Positions 20,059 through 30,225 are shown, counted from the stretch's first letter. The stretch is DNA of 52,556 bases from Syntrophales bacterium (GCA_026417625.1 JAOACW010000001.1:255542-308097), one strand, 5' to 3'. Numbers and translations are program-made. Notes: generated by a model not told the origin, from the sequence alone.

Positions 20059-22521
20059 ATGGAAGATCTGTATCAGAGGGTAATCCCTATTAACATTGAA
20101 GATGAGATGAAAAGGTCCTACATGGATTACGCTATGAGCGTAATCATCGGCAGGGCTATACCTGACGTTAGGGATGGGCTTAAACCCGTTCATCGTCGTG
20201 TGCTCTATTCTATGTATGAAATGGGTAACCGGTGGAATAGGCCGTATAAAAAATCTGCCCGTATCGTGGGGGATATAATTGGAAAGTACCATCCACACGG
20301 TGATGCGGCTGTCTACGATACTATTGTCCGCATGGCGCAGGATTTCAATATGCGATATCCTCTAATTGATGGTCAGGGAAACTTTGGATCTGTTGATGGT
20401 GATCCTCCAGCGGCTATGCGTTACACAGAGATCAGAATGGCTCGCATTTCCGAAGAAGTCCTCGTTGATATAGAGAAAGATACCGTGGACTTTGTACCAA
20501 ATTACGATGCGTCTCTCATGGAGCCTACTATACTTCCAACAAGGGTTCCACTTTTACTACTTAATGGGTCATCGGGCATTGCAGTTGGTGTGGCGACTAA
20601 CATACCTCCTCATAATATAAAGGAAATCATAGATGGTACTATAGCTCTCATAAAAAATCCTGATCTCACCGTGAAAGACTTGATGAAATATATACCCGGT
20701 CCGGATTTCCCGACCGCAGGGTTCATTAACGGTACCGAGGGAATAGCTTCCGCGTACGAAACGGGAAGAGGGGTTATCAAATTGAGAGCCCGGGCTGTCG
20801 TGGAGAGGAATCAGAGAAGCGATAGAGAAAATATCGTTATCACGGAACTTCCATACCAAGTTAACAAGGCTGCTCTTATCGAGCGGATTTCAGAGCTAGT
20901 GAAGGAGAGAAAAATAGAGGGTATTGCTGATTTGAGGGATGAATCTGACAGGGATGGTATCAGAGTTGTAATAGATCTAAAAAAAGATGAAGTAGCTTCG
21001 GTTGTGCTTAACCAACTCTACAAGCACACCCAGATGGAGACATCATTTGGTGTAATAATGCTAGCTATTGAAGGTAATCAACCACGCTTATTCAATTTAA
21101 AGGAAATTCTTACTAGTTTTATAGAGTTTAGAAAGCAGATTGTGTGCAGGAGGACAAGGTTTGAGCTGCAGAAAGCCGAGGAGAGGCTCCACCTGCTGGA
21201 AGGTCTCCTCGTGGCCATAAGAAACATCGATGGTATAGTGAGTCTCATAAAGAAGTCTAAAGATCCTCAGGATGCTTTGTCTGTCCTTTGTGATCGTTAT
21301 AACTTAACCGAGGCTCAATCTAAGGCCATTCTTGATATGCGGCTACAACGTCTGACGAACCTCGAAAGGGACAAGGTCCTAGAGGAACACAACCAATTGA
21401 TAAAAACGGTGCAGGATCTCCGAAGCGTTCTCGCGGATCCTCAGAGGATTTCTGAAATCGTAGTGAAGGAGTTGGAAAACATAAAGGAGCATTACGGGGA
21501 TGAGAGAAGGACTGAAATTATTCCTAGTGCTGAAGATATAAACGTGGAGGATCTGATTGCTGAAGAAGAGGTGGTTGTGACTGTGTCCCACTATGGTTAT
21601 GTGAAGCGCACTCCCCTGAGCCTTTATAGAATACAACGTCGGGGTGGACGTGGCAAGGTGGCGGTGGGAATAAGGGAGGATGATTTTGTGGAAAAGGTCT
21701 TCATCACCTCTACTCACGATTACGTACTTGTGTTCACCAATAGTGGCCGTGTTTACTGGTTGAAGGTGTATCAGATACCTGAGGCGGGGAGATCATCACG
21801 TGGGAAGGCAATAGTGAACATTCTGAACCTATCTTCGGAAGAACGAGTAGTTTCTATTTTGCCTGTGAAAGAATTCACGTCAGATTGCTACGTTATGATG
21901 GCCACTAAAAAAGGTATAGTGAAGAAGACGGTGCTTTCCGCTTTTTCTAATCCGAGGAGTGCCGGAATAATTGCCGTTAATGTGGAGGAGGGTGATGAAC
22001 TTATTGGTGTTCAGCTGACGACGGGCGGTAATGCTGTTTTTCTAGGTACGCGAGCTGGAATGGCTATAAGATTTAGTGAAGGGGAAGTTCGAGATATGGG
22101 AAGAGTTGCCAGGGGTGTTCGGGGTATCACGTTGACCCGTGATGACTCGGTGGTTGCTATTGAGATCCCTGATGAGAGAAATACTATTCTTACTGTAACT
22201 GACAAGGGATTTGGGAAGAGGACTCCAGTGGTGGAATACAGACTTCAGGGTCGTGGAGGAAAGGGCATAATCAATTTTAGGACGGGTACAAAAGTTGGCA
22301 ACGTCTCGGCCATATGTGAAGTGTCGGGCGATGAAGAGGTTATCCTTGTGAGTGACAGGGGTAAGTTGATGCGTGTCCGAGTAGATGAGATACCTGTTAT
22401 TCATCGCGCTACACGTGGAGTAAAACTTATTGATCTAGAGATAGATGAGAAACTTGTTTCGGTGGCCCGTGTGGAAAAGGATGGTGAGAGGTTAGAAGAG
22501 AATGGGGAAGGGAAGTCATAA
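20059..22521 (+). CDS. gyrA: DNA gyrase subunit A
   Basis: The breakage-reunion subunit of gyrase. The catalytic tyrosine is Y122 (AAMRYTE). The winged-helix region has [11 protein letters not shown], with alanine at the position of E. coli Ser83; natural alanine there also occurs in other groups. The C-terminal beta-pinwheel carries the gyrase-specific box QRRGGRGK (about 520), which separates it from ParC. The length is 820 residues. A GGGAGA site precedes the ATG. The last 20 bases overlap the archease gene. Confidence 0.96.
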   Translation: MEDLYQRVIPINIEDEMKRSYMDYAMSVIIGRAIPDVRDGLKPVHRRVLYSMYEMGNRWNRPYKKSARIVGDIIGKYHPHGDAAVYDTIVRMAQDFNMRYPLIDGQGNFGSVDGDPPAAMRYTEIRMARISEEVLVDIEKDTVDFVPNYDASLMEPTILPTRVPLLLLNGSSGIAVGVATNIPPHNIKEIIDGTIALIKNPDLTVKDLMKYIPGPDFPTAGFINGTEGIASAYETGRGVIKLRARAVVERNQRSDRENIVITELPYQVNKAALIERISELVKERKIEGIADLRDESDRDGIRVVIDLKKDEVASVVLNQLYKHTQMETSFGVIMLAIEGNQPRLFNLKEILTSFIEFRKQIVCRRTRFELQKAEERLHLLEGLLVAIRNIDGIVSLIKKSKDPQDALSVLCDRYNLTEAQSKAILDMRLQRLTNLERDKVLEEHNQLIKTVQDLRSVLADPQRISEIVVKELENIKEHYGDERRTEIIPSAEDINVEDLIAEEEVVVTVSHYGYVKRTPLSLYRIQRRGGRGKVAVGIREDDFVEKVFITSTHDYVLVFTNSGRVYWLKVYQIPEAGRSSRGKAIVNILNLSSEERVVSILPVKEFTSDCYVMMATKKGIVKKTVLSAFSNPRSAGIIAVNVEEGDELIGVQLTTGGNAVFLGTRAGMAIRFSEGEVRDMGRVARGVRGITLTRDDSVVAIEIPDERNTILTVTDKGFGKRTPVVEYRLQGRGGKGIINFRTGTKVGNVSAICEVSGDEEVILVSDRGKLMRVRVDEIPVIHRATRGVKLIDLEIDEKLVSVARVEKDGERLEENGEGKS

Positions 22522-22936
22522 ACAGGACTTCTTTCGGATTTTTAACCATACCGCTGATCTTGGAGTGGAAGTTTGGGGGCAGGACAAAGAAGATTTGCTA
22601 GTGAAGGCAGCTACTGCTCTTGTGAATCTTATAACACCATCACCTGTGACGGCGGAGGAGAAGGTTAGCCTTCATGTAGAGGGAATGGATGATCTCGATC
22701 TTTTCGTGAATTTTCTCCGAGAGATACTTTATCTATTTAACGGTAAGCGTTTCCTTGCGTCAAGGATAGAAATATTGAGATGTGAGGGTAAAGAAATAGT
22801 GGCAGACGTCTGGGGTGAGAGGTTTGATCCGGCGAAGCATGAGATATCAAAGGAAATTAAGGCTGTAACGTATCATCAAACTCTTTTTGCCCCCATTTCG
22901 GGGGTTTGGAAGGGTCGTTTTGTTGTAGACGTTTAG
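22502..22936 (+). CDS. Archease
   Basis: A small protein of 144 residues that stimulates RtcB by promoting its guanylylation and turnover. The family start [13 protein letters not shown] carries the conserved metal-binding aspartate. The middle part has [13 protein letters not shown], and the end has [12 protein letters not shown]. Its ATG lies inside the end of gyrA, and a GGAGG-containing site leads into rtcB, so it is probably translated from the gyrase transcript and is paired with rtcB. Confidence 0.93.
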   Translation: MGKGSHKQDFFRIFNHTADLGVEVWGQDKEDLLVKAATALVNLITPSPVTAEEKVSLHVEGMDDLDLFVNFLREILYLFNGKRFLASRIEILRCEGKEIVADVWGERFDPAKHEISKEIKAVTYHQTLFAPISGVWKGRFVVDV

Positions 22937-22964
22937 AAAGGAGTTATGAAAGGAGGAATACGCT

Positions 22965-24404
22965 GTGTTACCGGGTTTGGAAAAAATCGACGATTATAGA
23001 TGGCTGATACCTCGCAGTGGGAAAATGCGAGTTCCAGGAGTTATATATGCAGATGAAAAACTTCTTACTATTATGAAAGGAGATGAAAGTCCAAAGCAGG
23101 TGGCCAATGTGGCCCATCTTCCTGGGATAGTTAAATATTCACTGGCTATGCCCGATGTTCACTGGGGCTATGGGTTTCCCATAGGCGGTGTAGCTGCATT
23201 TGATGTTGAGGAAGGGATCATTTCTCCTGGCGGTGTTGGTTACGACATAAACTGTGGATGCCGAGTTTTGACGACAAACCTCGAGTTCCGCGAAATAAAA
23301 GATAAGATGAAAGAACTTGTGTCTGTGCTCTACGAATATATACCATCAGGGGTTGGTTCTACTGGGGATCTCAAACTTTCGGTGAGAGAAGTAAAACGTG
23401 TGCTGGATGAAGGAGCTCTTTGGGCCGTCAGGCAAGGTTATGGAACTTATGAAGATCTGGATGCCACTGAGGATAGCGGACGAATGGAAGGTGCCGATCC
23501 GGAAAAAGTAAGTGAAAAGGCTCTGGAACGTGGTCGTGAACAGCTGGGTACTTTAGGTTCAGGAAATCATTTTTTGGAGGTAGAGATAGTAGAGGAGATA
23601 TTCGATGAAGAAGCGGCGAGAGTATTCGGTTTACGTTTGGGACAAGTAACAGTGTTCATACACAGTGGGTCCCGTGGCCTTGGTTATCAGATATGCGATG
23701 ATTACCTCTCCTTGATGGTAAAACAGATTCCCAACCTTGATTTTGATTTGCCCGACAGACAGTTGGCTTGTGCGTACATAAACTCCAAAGCAGGTCAGGA
23801 TTATCTGGCGGCTATGGCGTGTGCGGCAAATTACGCCTGGGCAAACAGACAAATGCTAACTCACTGGACGAGAGAGGCTTTTGAGAAAGCGCTGGGTATT
23901 TCCCCCGCTGATCTAAACATGGTGCTCCTTTACGATGTCTGTCATAACATTGCCAAACTAGAAACGTTTATAGTGGATGACAAGGAGAGAAAATTATGTG
24001 TCCACAGGAAAGGGGCAACGAGAGCTTTTCCACCTGGACATCCCAATGTTCCCCTCCGTTACCGATCGATTGGGCAACCGGTGTTGATTCCCGGGGATAT
24101 GGGTACAGGGTCCTACATTCTTGTGGGTACGGATTTAGCGTTCAATGAGACCTTTGGAAGTGCCTGTCATGGGGCGGGTAGGGTTATGAGCAGGTCGCAA
24201 GCGCTCAAGGCTAGTAAAGGGAGAGCAATCCATAAAGAACTGCTCGATAGAGGTGTGGTAGTCATGGCGGCAGGTAAAGAGACCCTTCGGGAGGAAATCC
24301 CAGAGGCCTATAAACGGGTTGATGATGTGGTGGAAGTTGTACATAAGGCCGGTATCGCCAGAAAAGTTGCCCGCTTGAGAGCTGTAGGCTGTATAAAAGG
24401 TTGA
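22965..24404 (+). CDS. rtcB: RNA-splicing ligase RtcB (3'-phosphate/5'-OH ligase)
   Basis: Joins RNA ends with a 2',3'-cyclic phosphate or 3'-phosphate to 5'-OH ends, using GTP and manganese. In bacteria it repairs cut tRNA or rRNA. Seen are PDVHWGYGFPIGG, VGYDINCGCR (91-100) with the metal-binding cysteine, LGSGNHFLEV, FIHSGSRGLGYQ and the guanylylated-histidine motif ACHGAGR. The length of 479 residues is typical. The GTG start follows AAAGGAGG at good spacing. It ends exactly where the convergent kinase-like gene ends. Confidence 0.95.
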   Translation: MLPGLEKIDDYRWLIPRSGKMRVPGVIYADEKLLTIMKGDESPKQVANVAHLPGIVKYSLAMPDVHWGYGFPIGGVAAFDVEEGIISPGGVGYDINCGCRVLTTNLEFREIKDKMKELVSVLYEYIPSGVGSTGDLKLSVREVKRVLDEGALWAVRQGYGTYEDLDATEDSGRMEGADPEKVSEKALERGREQLGTLGSGNHFLEVEIVEEIFDEEAARVFGLRLGQVTVFIHSGSRGLGYQICDDYLSLMVKQIPNLDFDLPDRQLACAYINSKAGQDYLAAMACAANYAWANRQMLTHWTREAFEKALGISPADLNMVLLYDVCHNIAKLETFIVDDKERKLCVHRKGATRAFPPGHPNVPLRYRSIGQPVLIPGDMGTGSYILVGTDLAFNETFGSACHGAGRVMSRSQALKASKGRAIHKELLDRGVVVMAAGKETLREEIPEAYKRVDDVVEVVHKAGIARKVARLRAVGCIKG

Positions 24405-25091
24405 TCATTTTCCTTCCTGCCAGGACTTGAATGCTGCGACTATGGCATTTACAGCGCCGTCAATAGTAATGTGGCTCATGTTTATTATGATGTCGTAGTG
24501 TTGAGGATCGGTAATATCCTGATTGAAGTACTTCCTTACGAAGGCGCGACGGTCTGCTTCGGTTTTCATCAGGTAGCGTTCTGCTTCGTCTCTGGTGGTT
24601 CTTAATAGGTTTTTTATCTTTACCTCATGGGATGCTATTATTCTTACTCTGAATGTCTCTTCCTCCGGGAGTATGAAATTTGCGCCTCTTCCCAAAATAA
24701 TGGCATTTCCATGCCTACCAATGGTGGTGATCACCTTAGTGAGATGGCGCAGATATTTATCGGGCCAGAGATGGCGAGTCTCAAAGAGCGAGTTGATCCA
24801 GTCATCCCGTTTACTTATCTCTTTCTCATCTAGGGACCTGACTACTTTTTCACTCATCTCAGCGCTTTCGGCAACCATTTGGATGATTTTTCCTCCAAAA
24901 AGGTCCATGCCGAGTATTTCGGCTAGTTTCTGGGCAATTTTAGTACTGCCACAACCAGGTTCTCTGGATATTGTGATGACCGGGCGAGGTTTACTCTCCT
25001 CTTTTTTCTCCTTTCTTTCCATTTGGGAAACGTTCCATCGAACCAGTTGTTCTTCTACCAGTTCCCATACTGCACGGGTCTTCTTGACCAT
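24405..25091 (-). CDS. Cytidylate kinase-like family protein
   Basis: 228 residues with a P-loop variant REPGCGSTKIA (43-53), as in the cytidylate-kinase-like family common in anaerobes, which is distinct from true Cmk. It also shows AIILGRGANFI and RVRIIASHEVKI, and an arginine-rich LID-like stretch (RRAFVRKYF). A charged N-terminal extension (residues 1-35, KEKKEESK) precedes the core. The nucleotide substrate is unknown. The ATG has a GGAGG site. It is monocistronic and convergent with rtcB with no gap. Confidence 0.8.
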   Translation of the reverse strand: MVKKTRAVWELVEEQLVRWNVSQMERKEKKEESKPRPVITISREPGCGSTKIAQKLAEILGMDLFGGKIIQMVAESAEMSEKVVRSLDEKEISKRDDWINSLFETRHLWPDKYLRHLTKVITTIGRHGNAIILGRGANFILPEEETFRVRIIASHEVKIKNLLRTTRDEAERYLMKTEADRRAFVRKYFNQDITDPQHYDIIINMSHITIDGAVNAIVAAFKSWQEGK

Positions 25092-25114
25092 GTCTGTTCC
25101 TCCTTTTTTGCACC

Positions 25115-25143
25115 ATATTGACAGAGAAAACTCGGTGTGTCAA
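25115..25143 (-). promoter_or_regulatory. Possible promoter of the cytidylate kinase-like gene
   Basis: On the minus strand TTGACA (25143-25138) is followed after 17 bases by CAATAT, a weak -10. The start point would be about 15-20 bases before the ATG. The spacing is good but the -10 is poor. Confidence 0.35.
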
Positions 25144-25275
25144 GAAGGGCAAGCTGCGTTATTTTTGCAATCGACCGTTAAAAGACCAAATTTAGATTGA
25201 AAGGCGGGAAATTATCGTTTAGAAGGAAGGGCGAATGTTAAAGCCATTAAAAAAACGGTACGGGAGGAGATTTTT

Positions 25276-26526
25276 ATGAAATATGTCGTAATAGTTTCTG
25301 CATGTAGGACCGCGATTGGGGCGTTTGGTGGTGCACTTAGAGATGTGAACCTACCGACTATTGGATCGGTAGTTATGAGGGAAGCTGTTAAAAGAGCAGG
25401 TATTGATCCCGCAATGATTGACGATGTTCGTTTTGGTTGTTGCCGTGAACCTTCAGATGCGTTGAATGTTACGCGGGTGGCAGCATTGATGGCAGGTATT
25501 CCTGAGACGGTTACAGCAGCGACAGTTAACCGTGTTTGTATATCGGGTATGGAGGCGGTTGTTTCGGGTGCGGCAATGATCAAGGCTGGAATGGCCGACA
25601 TTGTCCTTGCTGGAGGAATGGAGCACATGTCTGGTATTGCTTATTCAGTGCCTGCAGCCCGTTGGGGGTGTCGCCTCCAGGATCATGTATTTGTAGATGA
25701 TCTTATTCATGCCCTTCATGCAGGTTCCCATTTTCTTCCGGGATTAGAGAATGGACCTGTTAAAGAAGGACCCATTGTCGAGCTCTATAGAGGCAAACCG
25801 TATATTATGGGGGTTACGGCGGAGCTTATCGCTTACAAGTATAACCTGAGCAGGGAAGAAATAGATGAAGTGGCATTGCGGAGTCACAACAATGCTGAAA
25901 GGGCTACTAATGAAGGTGATTTCAAGGAAGAAATAGTACCGATTGAAATACCCCAAAAGAAAGGCCAGCCACCGAAGATCTTCGATAAGGATGAACATTT
26001 TCGACCAGGTCTGACGATGGAAGCTTTGGCTACATTACCCCCTGCTTTCATACCCAAGATTGGTAAAGTCACCGCTGGTAATTCTTCAGGTATTAATGAT
26101 GGCGCGGCAGCGATGGTAATTATGTCCGCGGAGAAGGCAGAGGAATTGGGTATCAAACCCATTGCCCGCATTGTGGGTGTAGGCCGGGGGGGTTGTCATC
26201 CCTCAATTATGGGTCTTAGCCCTGTTCCTGCTGTACGAAATCTTCTTGAGAGGACTGGGTTGAAGCTCTCTGATTTTGAGCTAATCGAGGTGAATGAGGC
26301 CTTTGCCGCGCAATACCTAGGAGTGGAGAGAGAGTTGGGTCTCAATAGGGAAATCACCAACGTAAACGGTTCAGGTTGTGGACTCGGTCACCCGGTTGGA
26401 GCTACAGGTTGCCGTATCATGGTTACTCTAATTCATGCAATGAAGAAAAGGGGAAAGACTCTAGGTTTGGCAACACTTTGCGGCGGCGGAGGTGTTTCTC
26501 TAGCCACAGCTATCGAAATGTTGTGA
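25276..26526 (+). CDS. Acetyl-CoA acetyltransferase (thiolase)
   Basis: Condenses or cleaves acyl-CoA with a cysteine nucleophile. C88 sits in TVNRVCISGMEA, where most thiolases have CGSG. GGMEHMSG, the active-site histidine in GLGHPVGATG and the second cysteine in LCGGGG are present. The length is 416 residues, about 20 more than usual, because of an extra segment around residues 135-170 (VDDLIHALHAGSHF onward) in the loop domain. GGGAGGAG precedes the ATG. It begins a rightward group with a hydrolase and a permease. The acyl chain preference is unknown. Confidence 0.92.
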   Translation: MKYVVIVSACRTAIGAFGGALRDVNLPTIGSVVMREAVKRAGIDPAMIDDVRFGCCREPSDALNVTRVAALMAGIPETVTAATVNRVCISGMEAVVSGAAMIKAGMADIVLAGGMEHMSGIAYSVPAARWGCRLQDHVFVDDLIHALHAGSHFLPGLENGPVKEGPIVELYRGKPYIMGVTAELIAYKYNLSREEIDEVALRSHNNAERATNEGDFKEEIVPIEIPQKKGQPPKIFDKDEHFRPGLTMEALATLPPAFIPKIGKVTAGNSSGINDGAAAMVIMSAEKAEELGIKPIARIVGVGRGGCHPSIMGLSPVPAVRNLLERTGLKLSDFELIEVNEAFAAQYLGVERELGLNREITNVNGSGCGLGHPVGATGCRIMVTLIHAMKKRGKTLGLATLCGGGGVSLATAIEML

Positions 26527-26538
26527 AGGTCAACGAAT

Positions 26539-27336
26539 GTGGAAGAAAGGAGACCACTCATTGGGTTAAACATGAATCTTACCCCTTCCGACGATGATGA
26601 AGAGGGGGAATTGAGTGTATCTTTCAGCTATGTGAAAGCTGTAGAAGGAGCGGGTGGAATTCCCCTGTGCCTTCCAGTTCTTGAAAGTGTAAGGGCCATC
26701 CGGTTGGTAGTTAACCTGCTGGATGGCTTTATGTTCATAGGGGGGAATGATTATGATCCCCGTCACTATGGGGGGAGGGCTCAACCTCCAGAAGAGTTGG
26801 TTGATCCCCGTCGGGATCGTTTTGATGTAGCTCTGATGAAGTATGTTCTGGAGGAGACAGAGATGCCCATTTTGGGGATATGTGGAGGTTGTCAATTATT
26901 GAGTATTGCCCGTGGAGGTGCTCTGGTTCAGGATGTTTCCCGGGACTGGCAATTGAGAAATGGTCCGCCTTTACCTCACAGTGAGAGACAACGGGAAGAA
27001 GAGGGTTCAGATGAATATCGCCATGATGTTCATGTTGCTCCAGAGAGTTTGCTGGCAGAGATTGTGAGGACAAAGGATAAGGGACTGATTTCTGTTAATT
27101 CTTTTCACCACCAGGCAATTGATCCAACGCGATCTGGTAGGGATCTCAGAATTTGTGCATGGAGTGAAGATGGTGTTGTCGAAGCGGTGGATGCTCTACC
27201 TGGAACATCCCTTGCAAGAAATGGGCGCTTTATTCTTGGGGTGCAATGGCATCCGGAGAGGATGCTAAATGATCCACTCCAGCGTCTTATATTTGCCTCA
27301 TTTGTGAAGGCTGCGGAAGCCTTTTCCAAAAGGTAA
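26539..27336 (+). CDS. Gamma-glutamyl hydrolase family protein (peptidase C26, PuuD-like)
   Basis: A class I glutamine-amidotransferase fold of 265 residues. The nucleophile is C115 in ILGICGGCQLL, and the histidine-glutamate pair is in GVQWHPER. FIGGNDYDPRHYG and VNSFHHQAI are typical of gamma-glutamyl-GABA hydrolase relatives. It starts with GTG. Its stop overlaps the start of an AmpG-like permease (TAATG), so the two are made together. This favours a gamma-glutamyl substrate derived from peptidoglycan peptides over polyamine breakdown; that is inference. Confidence 0.83.
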   Translation: MEERRPLIGLNMNLTPSDDDEEGELSVSFSYVKAVEGAGGIPLCLPVLESVRAIRLVVNLLDGFMFIGGNDYDPRHYGGRAQPPEELVDPRRDRFDVALMKYVLEETEMPILGICGGCQLLSIARGGALVQDVSRDWQLRNGPPLPHSERQREEEGSDEYRHDVHVAPESLLAEIVRTKDKGLISVNSFHHQAIDPTRSGRDLRICAWSEDGVVEAVDALPGTSLARNGRFILGVQWHPERMLNDPLQRLIFASFVKAAEAFSKR

Positions 27337-28607
27337 TGATGGTCCATTACCTCTGTAAATCCTTTAAAGTTTACGCAAGCCGACGGATGTTTCTCATGGC
27401 TGTTCTGGGTTTTTCATCGGGATTACCTCTCTCTTTAACAGGATCAACTCTTTCCGCGTGGCTCGTATCTAAGAATGTTGATGTAAAGACTATTGGTATT
27501 TTTGCTCTGGTCGGACTTCCCTACGCCTTTAAATTTTTCTGGTCACCCTTTTTGGATCGCTTTGCTCTACCATTCCTCGGGAGAAGACGGGGATGGATGT
27601 TTACCACACAGGTTGGCCTCATGGTTTTCATTGCCTCAATGGGATTGTGGGACCCTTCACACGAGCTGAGAATGATTGCCTTCTTTGCACTGGCTATTTC
27701 TTTTCTTAGTGCAAGTCAGGATATAGTGCTGGATGCTTACAGAACAGAAATTTTGGAAAAAGAGGAACGGGGAGCAGGTGCGGGTATTTGGATTCTCGGT
27801 TATCGTACGGCCATACTTGTAAGTGGAGCCTTTGCACTTGTGCTTTCTGATTTTGTTAACTGGACTGCCGTTTTTTTTATCTTAGGGCTTTTTATGATGG
27901 TGGGTATCTTAGCCACAATTGCGAGTTCTGAACCTGTATTCTTGAATGATGGTTCTAGGGAATGTGTTTCAGCACCGCTTACAGTGAAGGAAGCAGTCAT
28001 AATGCCGTTTATAGATTTCCTCAGGAGACCAGGGGCTTTCGAGGTGCTTTTGTTTCTCGTGATTTACAAGATAGGCGATGTGGCGGCAGCGCAAATGACA
28101 ACCCCCTTTATTCTCCATCATATCGGTTTCAGTCGAGCGGAAATGGGGGTAATATTTAAGGGATTGGGGATGGGTGCAACTATCGCGGGAAGTATTACCG
28201 GAGGAGCACTTATGACCCGCTGGTCGCTGAAAAAGTCCCTTTTCATCTTTGGAGTTCTCCAGGGGGTTAGTACGCTGGGTTTTCTCATTCTGGAGGTTAC
28301 AGGCCGGAATGTATGGGCACTAGGTTTGGTTATCGCCCTGGAGAATATCTCTGGAGGAATGGGAACGACGGCTTACATCGCTCTGCTCATGTCGCTTTGC
28401 AATGTACGATATACAGCCACGCAGTATGCCCTTTTGAGTAGTGTTATGTCTTTGGGTCGGTATTTAACCGGTGCCCCGACGGGTTACATTGTAGATTATA
28501 TGGGGTGGGTGGCTTTTTTTGTTGTCTGTACCCTTGCATCCGTACCTGCTCTAATTTTGTTATCCCGTTATGAACGCTGGAATGTGAATGTTTCTAGAAA
28601 TGTTTGA
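27336..28607 (+). CDS. AmpG-like muropeptide MFS permease
   Basis: A membrane protein of 423 residues with about 12 hydrophobic segments. The family signature FSSGLPLSLTGSTLSAWL lies at about 28-45, followed by PYAFKFFWSPFLDR, FLGRRRGW and SASQDIVLDAYRTE, which are typical of AmpG permeases. AmpG takes up anhydro-muropeptides for cell-wall recycling. The ATG overlaps the stop of the preceding hydrolase by one base; a later ATG at 27387 (MFLMAVLG) is an alternative start. Confidence 0.87.
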   Translation: MMVHYLCKSFKVYASRRMFLMAVLGFSSGLPLSLTGSTLSAWLVSKNVDVKTIGIFALVGLPYAFKFFWSPFLDRFALPFLGRRRGWMFTTQVGLMVFIASMGLWDPSHELRMIAFFALAISFLSASQDIVLDAYRTEILEKEERGAGAGIWILGYRTAILVSGAFALVLSDFVNWTAVFFILGLFMMVGILATIASSEPVFLNDGSRECVSAPLTVKEAVIMPFIDFLRRPGAFEVLLFLVIYKIGDVAAAQMTTPFILHHIGFSRAEMGVIFKGLGMGATIAGSITGGALMTRWSLKKSLFIFGVLQGVSTLGFLILEVTGRNVWALGLVIALENISGGMGTTAYIALLMSLCNVRYTATQYALLSSVMSLGRYLTGAPTGYIVDYMGWVAFFVVCTLASVPALILLSRYERWNVNVSRNV

Positions 28608-28624
28608 AATTTCTACAATGCTGA

Positions 28625-28653
28625 TTGACAGTTTGGAAGATTTTCCCTATGTT
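28625..28653 (+). promoter_or_regulatory. Sigma70-type promoter before the metallo-hydrolase gene
   Basis: TTGACA (28625-28630), a 17-base spacer and TATGTT (28648-28653) lie in the gap after ampG. The start near 28660 leaves a short leader carrying the GGAGG site before the ATG at 28681. Confidence 0.55.
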
Positions 28654-28680
28654 TTCTAAAATTCGGAAGGAGGGATATTT

Positions 28681-29583
28681 ATGAGGCATCGAGAGCCGGG
28701 TCAGATTACGGAACATCTTTGGTATCTCGGACGTGAAGAAGCAGGTGTTTACGTTCTTGAAGGAACAAAAGGGAGTGTTATTATCAACGGCGGTGTGAGT
28801 TATATTTTGCCTGACGTGCTGGGGCAGATAGAGAAATTTGGTATCGATATTGACAAGATAAACAAGATGCTTATCCTGCACTCCCATTTTGATCATGTGG
28901 GGATTGTTCCGTATTTTAAGCGCACATACCCTCATATAGATATTTACGCTTCTGAACAGGCGTGGAAAGTCTTGAAGATGCCCAAGGCTATAAACATCAT
29001 TAACGAGTTCGGAATGCTGTTGGCAAGACAGATGGGGAGGGAGGAGGAGTTGAGAGCTTATGATTGGGAGTGGCGTGATGATGTGTCCGGAGCTACTGTG
29101 GGAGAGAGGGATAGAATCGAACTGGGTAACTTTACTTTAGAGATTATGCATACACCGGGGCACACTAACTGTTCCGTTACAGCTTATGAACCCAACATTA
29201 AAGCGCTCTTCGCCTCCGATGGAGGTGGTATACCGTTTCGTGATACAACTTTTCCTTCGGCGAATACTAATTTCGATGAGTATGCAGCGAGTCTGGAACG
29301 CCTTTTACCATTGAGGGTTGACTACCTCTGTGCGGATCACTACGGATATATAACAGGTGAGGAAGCCCAAAATTTCATCGCATTTACGCTAAGTGAAACG
29401 AAGAAGCTAAGAACCTATATGGAGGATGTTTTGAAACAAACAGGTGGAGATCTGGAAAGAGCAACGCGATTGGTTGCGGATGATTTCTATGAGAAAATGC
29501 CAGGATACTTCATAACGGGTGAGATTCTGGAGGGTGTTTTCAAGCAGATGCTTAAATATCTCTCCAAGAATCTCGCGCAATGA
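28681..29583 (+). CDS. MBL-fold metallo-hydrolase
   Basis: 300 residues with the binuclear metal motif H67-S-H69-F-D71-H72 and a further ligand in HTPGHTNCS. The bridging aspartate is in FASDGGG, and the last histidine is probably that of CADHYGY. The C-terminal 80 residues form helices after the metal fold. The enzyme class (glyoxalase II-like, lactonase or other thioester hydrolase) cannot be told. Its own promoter is likely, and AAGGAGGG precedes the ATG. The convergent neighbour is a thioesterase. Confidence 0.85.
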   Translation: MRHREPGQITEHLWYLGREEAGVYVLEGTKGSVIINGGVSYILPDVLGQIEKFGIDIDKINKMLILHSHFDHVGIVPYFKRTYPHIDIYASEQAWKVLKMPKAINIINEFGMLLARQMGREEELRAYDWEWRDDVSGATVGERDRIELGNFTLEIMHTPGHTNCSVTAYEPNIKALFASDGGGIPFRDTTFPSANTNFDEYAASLERLLPLRVDYLCADHYGYITGEEAQNFIAFTLSETKKLRTYMEDVLKQTGGDLERATRLVADDFYEKMPGYFITGEILEGVFKQMLKYLSKNLAQ

Positions 29584-29598
29584 GACAGTAGAGTGGAT

Positions 29599-30075
29599 TC
29601 ACGCTGTTTCCGGGAGGAATTTTGGGGGAAGTTGTGGGGCCCCCGCAAGACCGTGGCCGGGGAGAACTACCAATGTGGATGTTCCGTGGGAGATGATCTT
29701 TCCTCTCTCATCGAATATGGTGGCTTCTGTGAGGCCAATCGTTTTTCCCATTTTTATGCAGCGACCTCTTACGGTTAACATACCAGATTTGAATGGAGCA
29801 AGGTAGTTAACTTTTAGGTCGGTAGTTGTAATACCTACATCTTCGTCAAGTTGACAGTAAGCCGACCAGAAGGCGGCCGTATCGATAACCGAAGCGCATA
29901 AACCTCCATGAACGAAACCGAATGCTTGCAGGTGTTTTTCCATGACGTTTAACGTAACTACCGAATAGCCTAAACCCATGTCTCGCAGTTCCATTGAGAG
30001 AAGCTTGAAGTATGGGCTCGAATTAACGTACTTACAGACTGCCTCCACATGCGCCGGATTTAGTTTTCTCTCCAT
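29599..30075 (-). CDS. PaaI-type hotdog-fold thioesterase
   Basis: 158 residues with the hotdog signature FVHGGLCASVIDTAAFWSA, where the HGG turn and the aspartate form the active site, followed by TTDLKVNYLAPFKSG. Members cleave aryl- or acyl-CoA thioesters, often to free CoA from dead-end products. A GGGAGG site precedes the ATG. It stands alone on the minus strand, tail-to-tail with the metallo-hydrolase, 15 bases apart. Confidence 0.88.
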   Translation of the reverse strand: MERKLNPAHVEAVCKYVNSSPYFKLLSMELRDMGLGYSVVTLNVMEKHLQAFGFVHGGLCASVIDTAAFWSAYCQLDEDVGITTTDLKVNYLAPFKSGMLTVRGRCIKMGKTIGLTEATIFDERGKIISHGTSTLVVLPGHGLAGAPQLPPKFLPETA

Positions 30076-30225
30076 TTTGTTCCCTCCTTTTCCCCAAAGA
30101 AGCTTAATCGTACTTATAACTCAAGTCTGATCCTACTGCAATAATTGAACACCCTTTTTAAATGACCACAAGTGACGAGTTATTTGAACTTGCCATTTCT
30201 ATGCTGTTCTGTTAATGGAATTGAC

